From UTCFX2 sp963726375 (GTDB taxonomy: Bacteria; Chloroflexota; Anaerolineae; Anaerolineales; UBA4823): DNA of 64,000 nt. The notes beneath the pieces are model-generated. The model was given only the letters and a program-made list of their open reading frames with translations. It had not been told where the DNA came from and did no database searches. Location: positions 186,001-250,000 of the forward strand of contig CAVSCE010000009.1 of the NCBI GenBank assembly GCA_963726375.1. Direction: 5' to 3'. Numbering within the stretch: position 1 is the first letter of the stretch; each line of letters begins with the position of its first letter. The translations under genes were made by a program, and so were the position numbers. This document shows, in pieces, positions 26,801 to 37,098 of the stretch.

Positions 26801-29370
26801 GACCCCCATGTCTGAAGGTGTTCCAGAAAAGCGGCGGGTTGCCCTGCTGGTGCTCAATTTGATTTTGATCGCGGCCTGCCTGGCTGCCCTCATGATGGCG
26901 GTACTCGGATACACGCTTTACCGATCCAGGCAGTCAACTCCGTCCGTGCCGCCGACGATCACCCGCCTGCCGTCGCTGACGCCGACCCTGGTCCCTTCTG
27001 CGAACTCCCAGCCCGACGATCACGACCACGCCGCGCCCAACCTCATCCCCAACGATCACCCCCAGTCCCTCCTGGTCGCCGACCCCTACGCAAACTCCGA
27101 CGATCACGCCCTTTCCCAGCCTGACCCCGGCGAAAGCCCTGGTCTACGAAGGCGCTTACACTCTTAAACCCTGGGACGCGGCGAATGCCGACCTGGGAGT
27201 GAACCTTCTTCAATCCTATCCCGCCGGAATAGATCGAGGCAATTCAGATGAAACCCTGCAGGCTTATTACGACTCCTATTCTTACCCGATCTTTGCCCTG
27301 AGAGAAGCCCTGCTTCGCTTCCCAGACGCTGCGCAGGCAGAAGGTTGGCGCTGGAGCCTGGCATACGACCAGGCTCTGACCGGCGACTCGGAATCTGGAG
27401 AGACGTACTCAGCGCTGATCGCAGACAACTTGAACCGCTCGCAGGTGGACCTCGACGAGCTTTACGCCTGGTTCCCGATCCAGGAGCCGCGCATGCAGCT
27501 GTTCATGGTCGAAGCGCCGATCCCGCCTGGTTACCTGGAGAGCTATGTGCTCGAGATCCGGGCAGGGTCGGAAGAGCCGCCGGTCAGTCCGCAAGAAGAG
27601 AGCGAGACAGGCCTGGAGGGTGGCAGCGCCTTTATCTGGCTCCTTCGGAAAAACGCCGGCTACCAGGCGGAGCCGCTGCTGACCCGCTTCGATTTCGTCC
27701 ACCCGCGCGAATCGAACTGGATTCTGGCGGATCTCGATGACAGGCCTGAGAACGGTGAAGAGATCGCGATCTACTTTTCCAGCCTGGAGGGTGAGCGGGA
27801 CCTCAATCCACCGACTGTGTTCAGCCTCGCAACAGGCGATCCGGTCGAGCTGCCGTTCCTTCCGTCCCAGGCGATCTTCTCGGTCGGGATGGATTTTATC
27901 GATTATTGGGCCGTCCAGTCGGATCAGGAAGGCAGACCGCTGCTGGAATTCCAGGCACAGGTCTACCCGTCCTGTCCGGTCGATTTGAAGCTCGCATACC
28001 GCTGGAATGAGCTGTATTTTGAGCAGGTTTCCGAACAGATCCAGTTTGCAGAGCTGCCGGATGAGCTGGGGATGTGCGAGCCGCTGATCGACCTGGCGGT
28101 GAATTATTGGGGTGAAAAGGCTGCGGCCGATTTGATGGAGACCTTGCTTCCCTATTGGCCGCCCGAAGAAAACTCGGAAGGCGAGCCCTACCCCGCGGAT
28201 GCCCTTGACGGTTGGAAATACCGGTTGGGGATTTATCGTGCACTTTCTGGCGAAGGTGAAACCGCTGTCGAGCTGATGAACGAAATCTCCACGGATCCGG
28301 TCGTCCCAACCAGCTCATGGATCGACCCTGCCCAGCGCTTCCTGGCGGCGTATCAAAAACCGGAGGATATCTACCGGGCTTGCCTGACTGCAGTTTACTG
28401 CGACCCTGCTGCTGCGCTGGAGCTGCTGGCTTCGCAGATCCCCAGCTCGCAGGACGCGCTTCAGTACCTGCGTGAATGGGGGGTCGAGCCGATTTCTTCC
28501 GGTTACTACGATTTTGATGACGATGACGAAACCGAGCGCTGGTTTACAGTTCGGAACGCACCACGCAGCATGCTGGATTTTTGGATCCTGGTGAAAGGCG
28601 GGGGTTATTTTCACCCGGTGATGCCTGGGGTGGTCGAGAGCCGAATTCCACCCATTGATCCGATCGAGGACGCATACATTGAAGACGATGGACAGAGCTA
28701 TCAGCCTGCGACGATGCTGGATGGGTCGATCGCTTTCACGATGAGGCGCTTCCCGGATACCGATGCTCCGTATCTTGTCCCCGTCCCGCTCCGCAAGGAA
28801 TATCCGAGCCGCTTTTTTGTGCCGCTGGAGAGTTATCGGGAAGGATTACTCTCCGGTACTTCTCCGGAGCTGATCCAGGAGCAGCTCGAGGCGCTTGAAG
28901 AATATCCGGGTCTGCTCTGCAAACCGACCTGGAGCTGCGATGAGTACTACTACATGCTTGGGTTGTCCGCCGAGCTTGCGAAAGACGAAGAAACAGCCGT
29001 AAACGCTTACCAGCGGCTCTGGCTGGATTACTCCAAAAGTCCGTTCACCACGCTGGCGCGTCTGAAGCTCGAGCCGCTGCAGGAGCCCATCGCAACCCTG
29101 ACGCCCACCCAGGTAGTCCAGCCTACCCAGGCGCCGGCGCCGACGATGATCCCAATACCAACGACCGTTCCGCCGCCGACAGCCACCAGCCCGACCTTGA
29201 CCCCGACTGTGACCGGCACGCTGCCGACGCCAACACCGCTGGCAACGCCTACCATCACTGGCACCCCACCAACTGCGACCCCGACCGTGACGGGCACTCC
29301 CCCTACGGCAACACCTACTCCGACCGCGACGGCGACACCAACTGCCACGACCCCTGTTCCCATGACCTAA
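26793..29370 (+). CDS. Large membrane-anchored extracytoplasmic protein, Pro/Thr-rich ends
   Basis: About 860 residues repaired; its start overlaps the aldolase stop. One N-terminal membrane helix (ALLVLNLILIAACLAALMMAVLGYTLY), then a Pro/Thr linker broken by a frameshift near 27005; after it the frame continues TPTQTPTITPFPSLTPAKALVYEG. The body (about 27160-29080) has TPR-like helical pairs (DAAQAEGWRWSLAYDQALTG, ELAKDEETAVNAYQRLWLDY) and acidic regions. The C-terminal 95 residues are Thr/Pro repeats (GTPPTATPT). No family recognised. A cell-surface role is likely from the architecture. Confidence 0.65.
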
Positions 29371-29433
29371 AAATAAAGCAGAAGGCGCCTTGCGTACAAG
29401 ACTCCCCGACCTCCAAAAATACAGGAGCAGATG

Positions 29434-30273
29434 ATGATATTTCCAAAGTCAGAATGGCGGCTGATCCGCCACCCCGGAAAACCCGGCGACTGGAACATGG
29501 CCGTCGATGAGGCGGTCCTTGAGGCCGTTGGTGCCGGGCGTGCTCTTCCGACGCTGCGCTTCTATGCCTGGGATCCGCCTTGCCTCTCCTTGGGATATGC
29601 CCAACCGGTTGAAGATGCTGATCAGCAAGCGCTGGCAGATTTAGGGTGGGGGATCGTCCGCCGGCCGACAGGCGGAAGGGCAATCCTCCATACAGATGAG
29701 ATCACCTATTCGGTCGTCGGTCCAGAGTCTGACCCGCGCCTGACGGGCGGTGTGCTCGCGAGCTACCACTGCCTCTCAGCTTCCCTCTTGGACGGGCTGC
29801 GGCGGATCGGTCTTCCAGCTGAAGCGGTCGGTGAGCCGAACTCGGCCAGAACGCAGCCGATTGGGAATATCATAAATCCGGTTTGCTTCGAAGTGCCCTC
29901 CAATTATGAGATCACAATCGATGGAAAAAAACTGATCGGAAGCGCCCAAAGGCGGAGCAAGGACGGCGTGCTCCAGCATGGTTCTCTCCCGCTTTGCGGC
30001 GACCTGAGCCGGATCGTGAAGGCGCTGCGATTCCCGGACGAGTCTGCCCGCCAGGAGGCCGCCGACCGGCTGCTGAGCCGAGCCACGACGATCGAAGCGG
30101 CGTTCGGCAGGCCAATATCCTGGCAGCAGGCTGCGGATGCTCTGGAAGCGGCATTCGCCGAGTCGCTCAACCTGCAGCTGGTCGCCGGGGAGCTAAGCGA
30201 AGCCGAGCTCAGCCGGGCGGAAGAGCTGGCAGAGCAGAAATATTCAAATCCGAACTGGAATGTACGAAACTGA
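29434..30273 (+). CDS. Lipoate-protein ligase/octanoyltransferase family (LipM/LplA-like)
   Basis: 279 residues from the second of two adjacent ATGs, placed 6 bases after GGAG. Features: WRLIRHPGKPGDWNMAVDEAVLE, LRFYAWDPPCLSLGYAQ, VRRPTGGRAILHTDEITYSVV (RRxTGGxAxxH), the NPVCFEVPSNYEI segment holding the Cys used by LipM-type octanoyltransferases, and GKKLIGSAQRR with the conserved Lys. It attaches octanoyl or lipoyl groups to carrier domains. Which reaction it performs is not decided by reading. Confidence 0.85.
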   Translation: MIFPKSEWRLIRHPGKPGDWNMAVDEAVLEAVGAGRALPTLRFYAWDPPCLSLGYAQPVEDADQQALADLGWGIVRRPTGGRAILHTDEITYSVVGPESDPRLTGGVLASYHCLSASLLDGLRRIGLPAEAVGEPNSARTQPIGNIINPVCFEVPSNYEITIDGKKLIGSAQRRSKDGVLQHGSLPLCGDLSRIVKALRFPDESARQEAADRLLSRATTIEAAFGRPISWQQAADALEAAFAESLNLQLVAGELSEAELSRAEELAEQKYSNPNWNVRN

Positions 30274-30281
30274 AATGAAGA

Positions 30282-30968
30282 TCAGGGGGTGGGGGTCGGC
30301 GCCCTGTCTGGATACTCGAAAATCACATCCGGGTAACCCAGATCGCGCAGCAGCCTGCTCAGGAAGCTTTCACCGTTCTGGCGAGCCAGCTCCAGGATTC
30401 CGTCTTCTTCAGCGGCTTTCTCAACCTCGTCTTCTGCTGCAGCCCGGGCGGTTGATTCCAGATTGATGTCGCCTTTTGTGAACAGGCCTGTATCGCGGTC
30501 GTAAACGTACGATTTCTTATTGTCCAGCGCGACGATAAAGACTTCCGGCTCGGGTAGACTAAGATAAAGAATACCATCCTCATATTTGAAATCATCAGCG
30601 CCGACCTTCCCCAGGTTCAGCCCGGCGATCACTTTGCCGTGAGCGACGAAAATCAATTTATCCCCAAAAAGCTGGGGGAGCGAATCCTGGTTTCGCTCTG
30701 CCGTGATCACTTTTTCAATCGTGTATTGGATCGTCTCGAGACGGGCGAGCGAGCGAATGTCCCGGATCACTGTAATTGGGGAGGGCAGCACCGTTGGCGT
30801 CGGGTTAAGAAAGGTCGAGACCTGGGTCGCCAGCTCGCCTGTTACCGACTGGACGGGTGTGAGCGCCCGCTCGGTTGCGTTGAATATGACGTAAACCAGC
30901 CCAAATCCTGCCAGGGCCATGATCATTAAAATTCCAATCACCGCGATCCAACCTTTTTGACTGTCCAT
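30282..30968 (-). CDS. DUF4230 family membrane protein
   Basis: 228 residues. One N-terminal helix (GWIAVIGILMIMALAGFGLVYVIF) then an extracytoplasmic DUF4230 domain: IRSLARLETIQYTIEKVI, LIFVAHGKVIAGLNLGKV, LPEPEVFIVALDNKKSYVYDRDTGLFTKGDINLE, and a charged helical C-terminus. Function of the family is unknown. Leaderless promoter directly upstream. Convergent with the LipM-like gene. Confidence 0.8.
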   Translation of the reverse strand: MDSQKGWIAVIGILMIMALAGFGLVYVIFNATERALTPVQSVTGELATQVSTFLNPTPTVLPSPITVIRDIRSLARLETIQYTIEKVITAERNQDSLPQLFGDKLIFVAHGKVIAGLNLGKVGADDFKYEDGILYLSLPEPEVFIVALDNKKSYVYDRDTGLFTKGDINLESTARAAAEDEVEKAAEEDGILELARQNGESFLSRLLRDLGYPDVIFEYPDRAPTPTP

Positions 30969-30975
30969 AACCTGG

Positions 30976-31005
30976 ATTATACTATGGGGACTCTGGAGCT
31001 TGCAA
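30976..31005 (-). promoter_or_regulatory. Promoter of the DUF4230 gene (leaderless)
   Basis: Minus strand: -35 TTGCAA (31000-31005), 18-bp spacer, -10 TATAAT (30976-30981), then 7 bases to ATG 30968. Confidence 0.7.
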
Positions 31006-31059
31006 CATCGCTGGTGTTGGCGAGTAGCATGAGCTCATTGAAAGGAAATCCTCCTCCCA

Positions 31060-31343
31060 TGCCCGTTGGTCTGCTGACCATGGATATCGAGCTGCCCGGG
31101 TGCACTTCACTCAAGCAGAAGCGCAGCCGGCTCAAACCGCTCCTTGCCCGGCTTCACCGCGAGTTTAATCTCTCGGCTGCAGAGCTGGATTATCTGGACG
31201 TTTGGCAGAGTGCCCGGATCGCCTGTGCAGTGGTCAGCAATGACGAGCGTCACAACCAGCGCGTTCTCCAGGAAACAGTGGAGTGGATCAGCCGCAACTG
31301 GCCCGATGTGGAAATTTTGGGAGAGAAGTACGAATCGAGATGA
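31060..31343 (+). CDS. DUF503 family protein
   Basis: 94 residues from ATG 31060. Matches the small DUF503 family: GLLTMDIELPGCTSLKQKRSRLKPLLARLHREFNLSAAELDYLD, WQSARIACAVVSND, ending VEWISRNWPDVEILGEKYE. In other bacteria such genes often sit near rbfA/nusA, not here. Its stop overlaps the ATG of the protease gene (ATGA), so they are probably coupled. Confidence 0.82.
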
Positions 31344-32493
31344 TGAAAGAGATTACCTGGAAGCGGATTTTCTTCGTTTTGCTGATCATCCTTGCCGTCG
31401 CATCATCCGGGATGCTCGGAGCAGCCGCAGGTGCGGTAGTCGTCTATCGTGCAGTCGCGGATCGGTTGGAAACCACGCAGGTGCCCAATCCGGTCGTCCC
31501 AAGCGCACCTCCGCCTGAATTCCAGATCGAATTCGACCGGGATTAAATCCACGATCACCCGGGCAGTAGAGCAGGTAGGCCCGGCTGTGGTGACCGTCGT
31601 AGGCACGATCCCAGGCCAAATGACGTTCTTTGGCCCAACGGGTGACCAGACGGTCAGCGGGAGCGGTTTTTTCATTTCGTCCGAGGGCTACATCCTGACC
31701 AACAACCATGTCGTAGAAGGGGCGGATGAGGTCAGCATCGTCCTCTCGGACGGCAGCCAGCAGCAGGCTCAAATCGTTGGGGCGGACCCATACGCCGACC
31801 TGGCTGTGCTGAAAACAAATGTCCTTCCGCCGGCTGTCGCCGGCCTGGGAAATTCCGACGCCCTGAAACCAGGAGAAAGCGTGATCGCGATCGGTTCCCC
31901 GCTTGGCGATTTTAAGAATACCGTTACAGTTGGGGTCGTCAGCGCGACCGGACGGTCGATCGAAACCGGTCAAGGCTACCTGATTGAAGGTCTGATCCAG
32001 ACCGACGCAGCGATCAACCAGGGAAACTCAGGTGGACCGCTGGTCAACCTGGCCGGCCAGGTGATCGGGATCAATACGCTGGTCGTTCGGAGCAGTGAGA
32101 GCGGAGCGGTAGCCGAAGGGCTCGGTTTTGCGATCCCGATAAACGCAGCCGCGCGCGGTCGCCGAACAGATCATGGAAACGGGATATTTCGCCCGCCCTT
32201 ACCTTGGGATCCGCTACCAGCTGGTCACGCCCGGGGTCGCCCAGGCGTATAACCTTCCGGTCAAATGGGGCGTATACATTACGGATGTGGTCGCAGGCAG
32301 CCCTGCGGATCAATCCGGGCTGCGGCCGGATGACATTCTCACAAGGATCGGCGATACAGAGATCGACGAAGACCATTCATACCTGAACAGCCTTTTCCGT
32401 TACCAGCCCGGCGATGCGATCACAGTGACCGTCGTCCGCGATCGGCAGCCGATCCAGATCGAAGTGAAGCTGGGCAAGTCGGCAGGCAGCTAG
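31340..32493 (+). CDS. HtrA/DegP-type membrane-anchored serine protease with PDZ domain, two frame breaks
   Basis: About 385 residues repaired. N-terminal anchor helix (IFFVLLIILAVASSGMLGAAAGAVVVY), then a trypsin-like domain with the triad His in ILTNNHVV, Asp in DPYADLAVLK and Ser in GNSGGPLVNL. A PDZ domain forms the C-terminus (GVYITDVVAGSPADQSGLRPDDILTRIGD). Breaks lie near 31545 (between the linker and the protease domain) and near 32150. The protein degrades or guards misfolded exported proteins outside the membrane. Confidence 0.88.
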
Positions 32494-32507
32494 AAGAGGA
32501 GAACCGC

Positions 32508-33301
32508 ATGGATCTGGGATTGAAAGGATTAAAAGCACTGGTCGCCGGGGGGAGCAGCGGTCTGGGTTTCGCGACCGCACAGCGAGCTCTCAAATGAGGG
32601 CGCCCAGGTTGCAATCAATGGGCGCGATCCAGGACGGTTGGCTGACGCAGCCGGTCAGATCCAGGAGCAGACCGGGATGACCGTGTTCCCCGATCCCGGC
32701 GACCTGGCAGATCCTGAAATCAGCAAAGCTGATCGTAGATCGGGCTGTTCAGGCGCTCGGAGGCCTGGATTTGCTTGTAACGAACGCTGGTGGTCCGCCA
32801 CCCGGCGGCTTCGAGGCCTTTGATGATTCTGCCTGGCAGGCCGCGCTTGAGCTGAACTTCATGAGCCACGTGCGGCTGATCCGCGCCGCGCTTCCGCATC
32901 TGCGCCAGTCGGCTGCCGGGAGCGTGCTGACGATCACTTCGATCTCGGTCAAGCAGCCTGTCCCGAATCTGATCCTCTCGAACAGCGTTCGCCTGGCCAC
33001 GATCGGGCTCACGAAGGATCTGGCTCTCAACATGGCAGCGGAAGGGATCCGGTTTAATTCGATCCTCCCGGGCTGGACGGAAACTGAGCGCGTCGAGCAG
33101 CTTATGTTGGACCGGGCGCTGAGAAATGGGACGACGATTGAAGAAGAGAAGCGCCTGCAAGCTGCGAGCATCCCGCTGGGGCGAATGGCCAGGCCGGATG
33201 AGTTCGCAAGGGCGGCGGTATTCCTGCTTTCACCGGCGGCTTCATTTCTGACCGGATTGATGCTTCCCGTCGATGGCGGCGCCTACAAAGGGGTTTTTTA
33301 G
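32508..33301 (+). CDS. Short-chain dehydrogenase/reductase with altered catalytic site, two frame breaks
   Basis: About 263 residues repaired; a GAGGAG lies upstream of ATG 32508. Cofactor motif is ALVAGGSSGLGFATA, followed by INGRDPGRL, then VTNAGGPPPGG in place of NNAG. The conserved Ser is present (TITSISV), but the YxxxK site reads SxxxR (LSNSVRLATIG). A divergent SDR subgroup with this replacement exists, so it may still be an enzyme. Ends with the usual FLLSPAASFLTGLMLPVDGG. Breaks near 32580 and 32735. Its TAG stop overlaps the GTG start of yjjX. Confidence 0.8.
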
Positions 33302-33837
33302 TGAAGACGGTAGTCGTGGCCTCTACGAACCCCGTGAAAGCCTCAGCCGTGCGCGGGGGCTTTGTCCGGATGTTCCCAGACGAGAGCTTCAGCATTGAGA
33401 AAATCTCGGCGGAATCTGGGGTAAGCGCACAGCCTTCCTCGGACGCAGAGACGCTCCTCGGTGCCTGCAACCGGGCTCGAAATGCCCGGGAGATCCAACC
33501 GGACGCGGATTTTTGGGTGGGGCTGGAAGGCGGGGTGGAGGCCGTCGGACAAGAAATTGCCGCGTTTGCCTGGGTCGCTGTGCTTTCACCGGATGGATTG
33601 GGCAAAGCGCGCACCGGGACGTTTTTTCTTCCATCTGCGGTTGCCCGTCTGGTCGCCAGCGGGATCGAGCTCGGTGAGGCGGACGACATCGTCTTCGGCC
33701 GCTCGAACTCGAAGCAGGAAAATGGAGCTGTCGGCCTGCTGACCGATAATGTCCTTGACCGAGCCACAGTCTATGAGCAGGCAGTGATCCTGGCTCTGGC
33801 GCCATTTAAAAATCCGGCCCTTTATCAGGATCCATGA
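33301..33837 (+). CDS. yjjX: Inosine/xanthosine triphosphatase (YjjX/DUF84 family)
   Basis: 178 residues, intact, GTG start overlapping the previous stop. VVVASTNPVKASAVRGGF, ADFWVGLEGGVE, and EADDIVFGRSNSKQENGAVGLLTDNVLDR are the family motifs. It hydrolyses non-canonical purine nucleoside triphosphates to keep them out of nucleic acids. Confidence 0.88.
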   Translation: MKTVVVASTNPVKASAVRGGFVRMFPDESFSIEKISAESGVSAQPSSDAETLLGACNRARNAREIQPDADFWVGLEGGVEAVGQEIAAFAWVAVLSPDGLGKARTGTFFLPSAVARLVASGIELGEADDIVFGRSNSKQENGAVGLLTDNVLDRATVYEQAVILALAPFKNPALYQDP

Positions 33838-33867
33838 CCGGACTCGACTAGCATTCGAATAATCTGA

Positions 33868-34317
33868 TCACTTGCAGATGATTTTTCGGGCGACCACTTC
33901 CCCCCCGTAGAGATTGATCAGGAATTCCGCCTCAGTTATGTTCGGCTCCGGTTTTACCAGCACCAGATCTGCGGATTCGGTCCCAGTGGATGGTCTCAGC
34001 GCCTCAGGGTGAGGCAGCACCTTGATGTACCAGTATTCGGAAGTCAGCTTGATCGGCATGTTGTCAGGTGGAACCGGGCCGGGGCAGTTCGCCGGGTGGA
34101 CCTGGGCGAATTCCCGCACGACTTCGCTGCCGCGCACTTTTGCAGCCGCATGGATCTCCCAATCATCCCGGTTGTGGGCGGTTGTATTCGGATCCAGGGT
34201 TTTCCAGGCGATCTCAAGCGCTTCCTGCTGGTTGTAGCTTTTCTCGATTTTTATGCACGCAGTCAGCAGCAGTGCTATGCCGAAAACCAGGCCGATGCTC
34301 AAGCGGATCTTATTCAT
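33868..34317 (-). CDS. Hypothetical lipoprotein
   Basis: About 149 residues from ATG 34317. Signal peptide with lipobox (LLLTACIKIEK). The mature part begins SYNQQEALEIAWKTLDPNT and ends EAEFLINLYGGEVVARKIIC. No family recognised. It lies just downstream of the metalloprotease gene on the same strand. Confidence 0.65.
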   Translation of the reverse strand: MNKIRLSIGLVFGIALLLTACIKIEKSYNQQEALEIAWKTLDPNTTAHNRDDWEIHAAAKVRGSEVVREFAQVHPANCPGPVPPDNMPIKLTSEYWYIKVLPHPEALRPSTGTESADLVLVKPEPNITEAEFLINLYGGEVVARKIICK

Positions 34318-34346
34318 AGTTGGAGCTGCATTTCCTTGATTTAAGT

Positions 34347-36181
34347 TCACGATCCCGGATTCTCCCAATCGATCAAGATCGGTTCAGAATCCTGGTCTGC
34401 GAGCAGGATTTCGAAAGTGATCCTGCCGGCTGGGAATTTCTCGGGTTCGAGGTAATATTCTCCAGAGCGCCAGTCGATTGCGAGCATCGTGATCTCAGGA
34501 TTGCCTTCCACCGTATAGCGGATCAGCGCCGGCACGCCTGGAGCGCCCCATGAAAGCAGCGTCCCGCCTGCGGATTCGCTCCGTTGGGAGGCAGCCAGTA
34601 TTTGGGCGTCTGAGCGCGGTGCGATTCTGCTTTCAGCCAGCTGTTTTTCCCCTTCCAGCAGCCGGATCAGGCTGAATTTTTCTGTCGGGAGCGGGATGAC
34701 GGCCGAAATCAGCCGGATCGTACCCGAATCGGATGAAGTTAATCCACCTACCGGATGAGCTCCAACGATGGCGCCGTCTTCACTCAAAATCTCGATTTTA
34801 TAAGGGCTGTTTATTGCTGCCTGCGTTGGAGAACCGGTCAAAAGATAGCTCGGCATCCAGGTCACCGCGCCGTTTTTATCCCGCTTGGCCCGGATGAACA
34901 GGCTTTCTCCTTCAGGCATCGCTGCGGCGCTGGAGGCGACGTTGATCTGGTTGGTCATCATCCGGGTATAGGTGAAATCGGAGATCCATGCCTGCTCGCA
35001 GTAGCCCATGATGTCGTGATATGTTGCCGGGACCAGGGTGAAATCCGTCAAATCAGTGACGTCAAGCCCGACATTAGAGATGATTGCATCGGGGCTGTAG
35101 GGATAGGGTTCGAAAGGATCCAGGTCGTACTGTAACATCGCATGGGGAATGCCAGCGCCCCAGGTTGTGACCCATCTCATGGGCGGCGATAAAGCCGCCG
35201 TTGATCCCATGATCTGGAGAATCTGCGAGGCCGATCGCAGCGCGGTCTCCGATCCATCCAACGCCCATTGTCCCATTCGCATTCGGATTCCACCAGGTAT
35301 TGCCGTTGGCATCTTCGACCGGGATCAACCCGTAATAGATCCGTCCGGGTGGTGCGTTCTCCGAATAGCGCATCGCAGTGACCAGGTCGAGCAGGTAATT
35401 CCATCCATAGGATGTATCGAGCGGGTCTTCATAATGGTACAGCGGTGGTCCGCCGCGAGATCACGACGTCGTTCACCGGGTACATCTTCATCAGCATGTT
35501 ATCGATGAAGTCAAAATTCTCCACTGCCGGAAAAAGCGTGTAATACATATCTAAGTATTCGATCGGGATGATCTTGACGTCAAGCGCTGGGACATCGATA
35601 TAGTTTGCATTGTGGACCAGTGTGTTGTTCGAAGCATCGACTTCAGCGATCGCCTCGGAAGGGTTGATTGTGATCGTCAGCTGTGTGCGGCCGGAGAGCC
35701 AGCTGCCCGGCAATCTGAGGTTTGCGGTCGAAGAGATATCAGTCCGGGTTGGTACTGGCTGGATTGTCTGGCTCCCAAGCACAATCGGCGAGCCTGATAA
35801 CGGCTGGCCATTTCGCTTGGCTTCAACCGTGATGTCCACATTCCAGATCGGCAGAGTTGTGTTCGTTTTCCCAAAAACCCGCAGCACGGTCGGCCTTCCG
35901 GCGACCAGGTCGACAGAGTTTGTCATCGTCTGGATGGTCTGCGTAACTTCAACGCCTGAAACAGTTAGATCTATCGACGTCCAGCGTGAGACTGTCGGAA
36001 GGAACAATGCATAATCGGTTTCGCTCCAATCCTGTTGATTTTCGTTCGAAACGGTTAAGTCAGGAGAGGCAGAGAAAGGACTGCGTCCGAACAGCAGCAT
36101 CGGCATGAATAGCATCAGGATGATCGGCTGCCGGATTATTTTGATGGATCTTTTTACCAAATTCACTGAAAAACCGAGCAC
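34347..36181 (-). CDS. Secreted metzincin-type zinc metalloprotease, two frame breaks
   Basis: About 610 residues repaired. Signal peptide near the N-terminus (PIILMLFMPMLLFG), then YALFLPTVSRW, then a CARDB-like beta domain (VTQTIQTMTNSVDLVAGRPTVLRVFGKT, NPSEAIAEVDASNN). The catalytic domain has HEMGHNLGRWHSPC, matching the metzincin HExxHxxGxxH consensus, with a likely Met-turn at YHDIMGYCEQAW. A beta-rich C-terminal domain follows. Breaks lie near 35440 and 35155. A GTG at 36166 is another possible start. Probably a surface or secreted protease. Confidence 0.8.
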
Positions 36182-36518
36182 TCTCTATGATCAAGGTTTG
36201 CCGTTTTAGGAAATTCAAGCCTTCCTGACGGCGGTCGGCGAATAGTATAGCATGGAATGGTTTATTATTTCTGTTATGGTGCTGTTAGGATTAGGTTATA
36301 TTTGATTGATGTTTGTTGGGTTCAAGTCTCGCTGATCATATTTACCTAATTAGATGAAAATTAGGGTAAAATATACTCTGGAAGAGTGAATAGGAAGCCT
36401 TTTCCTGCGAATTTAAGTATTTTGACCGATGTGCCTGAAGTACCAGCCGGTGAGTTTTGAGATCTAACCGCGGTATATATTAGCTTGATAGATCAATTCA
36501 ACAGAGGCAACAAATACC
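36182..36518. other. Intergenic region between divergent genes
   Basis: About 340 bases, AT-rich. TATACT on the minus strand at 36244-36249 may serve the metalloprotease gene. An imperfect inverted repeat TACCTAATT/ATTAGGGTA lies near 36345-36370, beside an AT-rich TAAAATATACT that may serve the DUF4256 gene. No gene seen. Confidence 0.4.
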
Positions 36519-37086
36519 ATGAATAGCAATCAAAAAGAGTTGTCATCAGAACAGCATGAAGAACTGCTCAGAACATTAAGAGCACGTTTTCAGAAAAACA
36601 TGACCCGACATCAAGGTCTTGAATGGACCGAAGTACAGACAAGGCTGGTAGCGAATCCTGAAAAACTGTGGTCGCTCAACGAAATGGAAAGAACCGGCGG
36701 CGAACCCGATGTAGTTGGTCTTGACTTGAAAGACGGGTGAATACATTTTTTATGATTGCTCAGCGGAAAGCCCGGTTGGTCGTAGAAATGTTTGTTACGA
36801 CCGTGAAGCGCTGGAGGCGAGGAAAACATTTAAGCCAGAACATAGCGCTGTCGGTCTGGCGGCAGACATGGGCATTGAGCTTTTAACGGAAGACCAATAT
36901 CGAGAGTTGCAGCAACTTGGAAATTTCGACCTGAAAACTTCGAGCTGGGTGAAAACTCCTTTTGAAATTAGAAAACTCGGCGGCGCCCTCTTTGCCGATC
37001 GTCGCTACGACCACGTCTTTGTGTATCACAACGGTGCAGAATCTTACTATGGCGCCAGGGCGTTCCGCGGCTCGTTAAAGGTCTAA
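36519..37086 (+). CDS. DUF4256 family protein, one frame break
   Basis: About 188 residues repaired. The two frames join at DLKDGEYIFYDC once one G of a GGG (near 36737) is removed. Typical family segments: ELLRTLRARFQKNMTRHQGLEW, LWSLNEMERTGGEPDVVG, GIELLTEDQYRELQQLGNFD, KTSSWVKTPFEIRKLGGALFADRRY, YHNGAESYYGARAFRGSLKV. Function unknown. Its codon use and surrounding DNA are more AT-rich than the neighbours, and the family is common in Firmicutes and Bacteroidota, so transfer is possible. Confidence 0.85.
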
Positions 37087-37098
37087 GGCACGCTCGGC

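Noticed and set aside
29100..29370. Tandem DNA repeat or minisatellite
   Set aside because: The repetition follows from a Thr-Pro coding stretch; unit length and sequence vary, so it is a protein feature.
27100..29370. Long open frames on the opposite strand in Thr/Pro or Val/Gly-rich regions (also near 2700-3090 and 20790-21070)
   Set aside because: They mirror low-complexity coding on the real strand and lack ribosome sites and family motifs.
35429..35470. Programmed frameshift in the metalloprotease gene
   Set aside because: No slippery heptamer or downstream stem was seen, and similar breaks occur throughout the window.
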